A DNA stretch of 6,282 bases from Thermoplasmata archaeon (GTDB lineage: Archaea > Thermoplasmatota > Thermoplasmata > Lutacidiplasmatales > UBA184). The stretch spans positions 1 through 6,282 of the forward strand of contig JASHYY010000081.1 of assembly GCA_030042815.1 (NCBI GenBank), in the 5' to 3' direction. This document shows, in pieces, positions 5,435 through 6,282 of this stretch; position 1 is the stretch's first letter, and each line of letters begins with the position of its first letter. Position numbers and translations under genes: made by a program. The notes under the pieces were generated by a model. It was not told where the DNA came from and ran no database searches. It saw only the letters and a program-made list of their open reading frames with translations.

Positions 5435-6282
5435 CTAGAGCAACTTGCCCGCGCGGACGACGGGAGTCCCGTCGACCGCGACCTCGGCGCCCGCGAGCGT
5501 GATCCAGTTCATAAAGCTCGACCGGTTCGAGCCGCGCAGGTGCAGATTCCTTCCGACCGCGAGAGTGACGGAACCCAGCTCGACGGTCTCGAGGTTGGGA
5601 ACGTCCCGAGCGGCCGGATTCAGGCCGAAGGCGAGGTAACCGGTGCGGTCCCTGCCCGTCGTGCCGGTCCGGAATCGGCGGGAGAACTCCTCGGCTCCGT
5701 GGTCGAACGAGTAGGACGAAAGCCGGCCGTCGGCAAAGTCGAGCGTCCCCCCATCGCTCCAGTACCACCAGATGTTGGTCCGGCGGTTGGCGCGGATGCA
5801 CCCCTCGGCGGTCTTTGAGTCGAGCGCCACGTCGACCCGTCCGCCGGGAATCTGCGCCAGCATGTCGCTCGGCCCGTACCGCTTATCCCGAGGGTGAGGC
5901 GTTCCATCGTGCAATCGCGGAGCGACTCCGGCCAACGCGACCTCGAGGTCCGTTCCGTTGGTGTGAGTGATCCGGAGGTTCTTCCCGCGGGAGAGCGCCC
6001 GGTACAGTCGAGCGCCTCGCTTCGTCGTCTCCCCCGGGTCCGTGAGGCAGGCGCGCAGGATACGATCCTCCCAACTCGCGCGGTCCAAGCCCCATTGTTT
6101 GGCCCGTCCTTCCGTCGCGAACCCGACGGCGACCCGCCCCCCGCGGAGCCCGGACTTCCGGGCAGCCTCGTACCAAGGGGAGAACCAGGCGATCGCCTCG
6201 TCGAAGGTCCGCTCGGGGATCTTGTCGATGCGGTCGGTGTCGCCCGGGCCCCAGAAATGTACGTACACGTCCGCGGCGCGGA
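5435..6282 (-). CDS. M29-type aminopeptidase-like protein (COG2309), probably without metal ligands; 5' end outside window
   Basis: The C-terminal 282 or so residues of a protein related to M29 (aminopeptidase T/PepS) metallopeptidases are present. The frame is open through the right edge, and the V/M at 6266-6268 is probably internal. Counting from 6268, the M29 landmarks are: AKQWGLDRASWEDRILRACL (56-75), GKNLRITHTNGTDLEVALAG (95-114), PGGRVDVALD (141-150), YLAFGLNP (211-218), GSVTLAVGRN (232-241), FMNW (252-255) and VAVDGTPVVRAGK (263-275). In active M29 enzymes the matching segments carry Glu (P-x-GEV), Glu (AELGIGLNP), His (GTIHIALG) and His-x-Asp (HWD). Here they read R, Y/L, T and MNW. 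Overall shape and order match the family, but the di-metal site seems absent, so this may be a non-peptidase or binding-type homologue. Ligand positions are aligned from memory. Confidence 0.72.
   Translation of the reverse strand, partial: RAADVYVHFWGPGDTDRIDKIPERTFDEAIAWFSPWYEAARKSGLRGGRVAVGFATEGRAKQWGLDRASWEDRILRACLTDPGETTKRGARLYRALSRGKNLRITHTNGTDLEVALAGVAPRLHDGTPHPRDKRYGPSDMLAQIPGGRVDVALDSKTAEGCIRANRRTNIWWYWSDGGTLDFADGRLSSYSFDHGAEEFSRRFRTGTTGRDRTGYLAFGLNPAARDVPNLETVELGSVTLAVGRNLHLRGSNRSSFMNWITLAGAEVAVDGTPVVRAGKLL

Overview
The window looks like chromosomal DNA of a GC-rich archaeon, most likely a euryarchaeal-type lineage such as Thermoplasmatota. The lineage is an inference; the archaeal assignment is firm. 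The genes supporting it are archaeal IF2 alpha, Nop10, archaeal Trm56, an archaeal mevalonate kinase and a Ygr210-type GTPase. One AT-rich TATA/BRE-like promoter fits as well. Genes are tightly packed, several start with GTG, and neighbours overlap by ATGA or GTGA.

Left half, + strand (1-2914): the 3' part of aIF2 alpha, then nop10, a two-HTH regulator-like protein, trm56 and mevalonate kinase. Gaps are from -44 to +9 nt, so this reads as one operon joining translation initiation, pseudouridylation RNPs, tRNA methylation and the first kinase of isoprenoid synthesis. It meets the right half in a 21-nt convergent gap at 2915-2935.

Right half, - strand (6282 down to 2936): an M29-aminopeptidase-like gene cut by the window edge comes first. 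A 136-nt intergenic region (5299-5434) follows, with a possible terminator, a clear TATA box and repeated GTTAAA elements. Downstream is a probable operon: a ribbon-helix-helix protein (probably leaderless), a small putative zinc-binding protein, PduO-type cob(I)alamin adenosyltransferase, and a Ygr210/YchF-type GTPase.

Most genes are recognisable housekeeping genes. The points worth a second look are an M29-like protein that seems to have lost all its metal ligands, repeated elements around the RHH promoter, a Trm56 gene with no start codon where one is expected, and a small CxxC/CxxH protein overlapping the adenosyltransferase by 88 nt. I saw no tRNA, rRNA, CRISPR array or mobile element.
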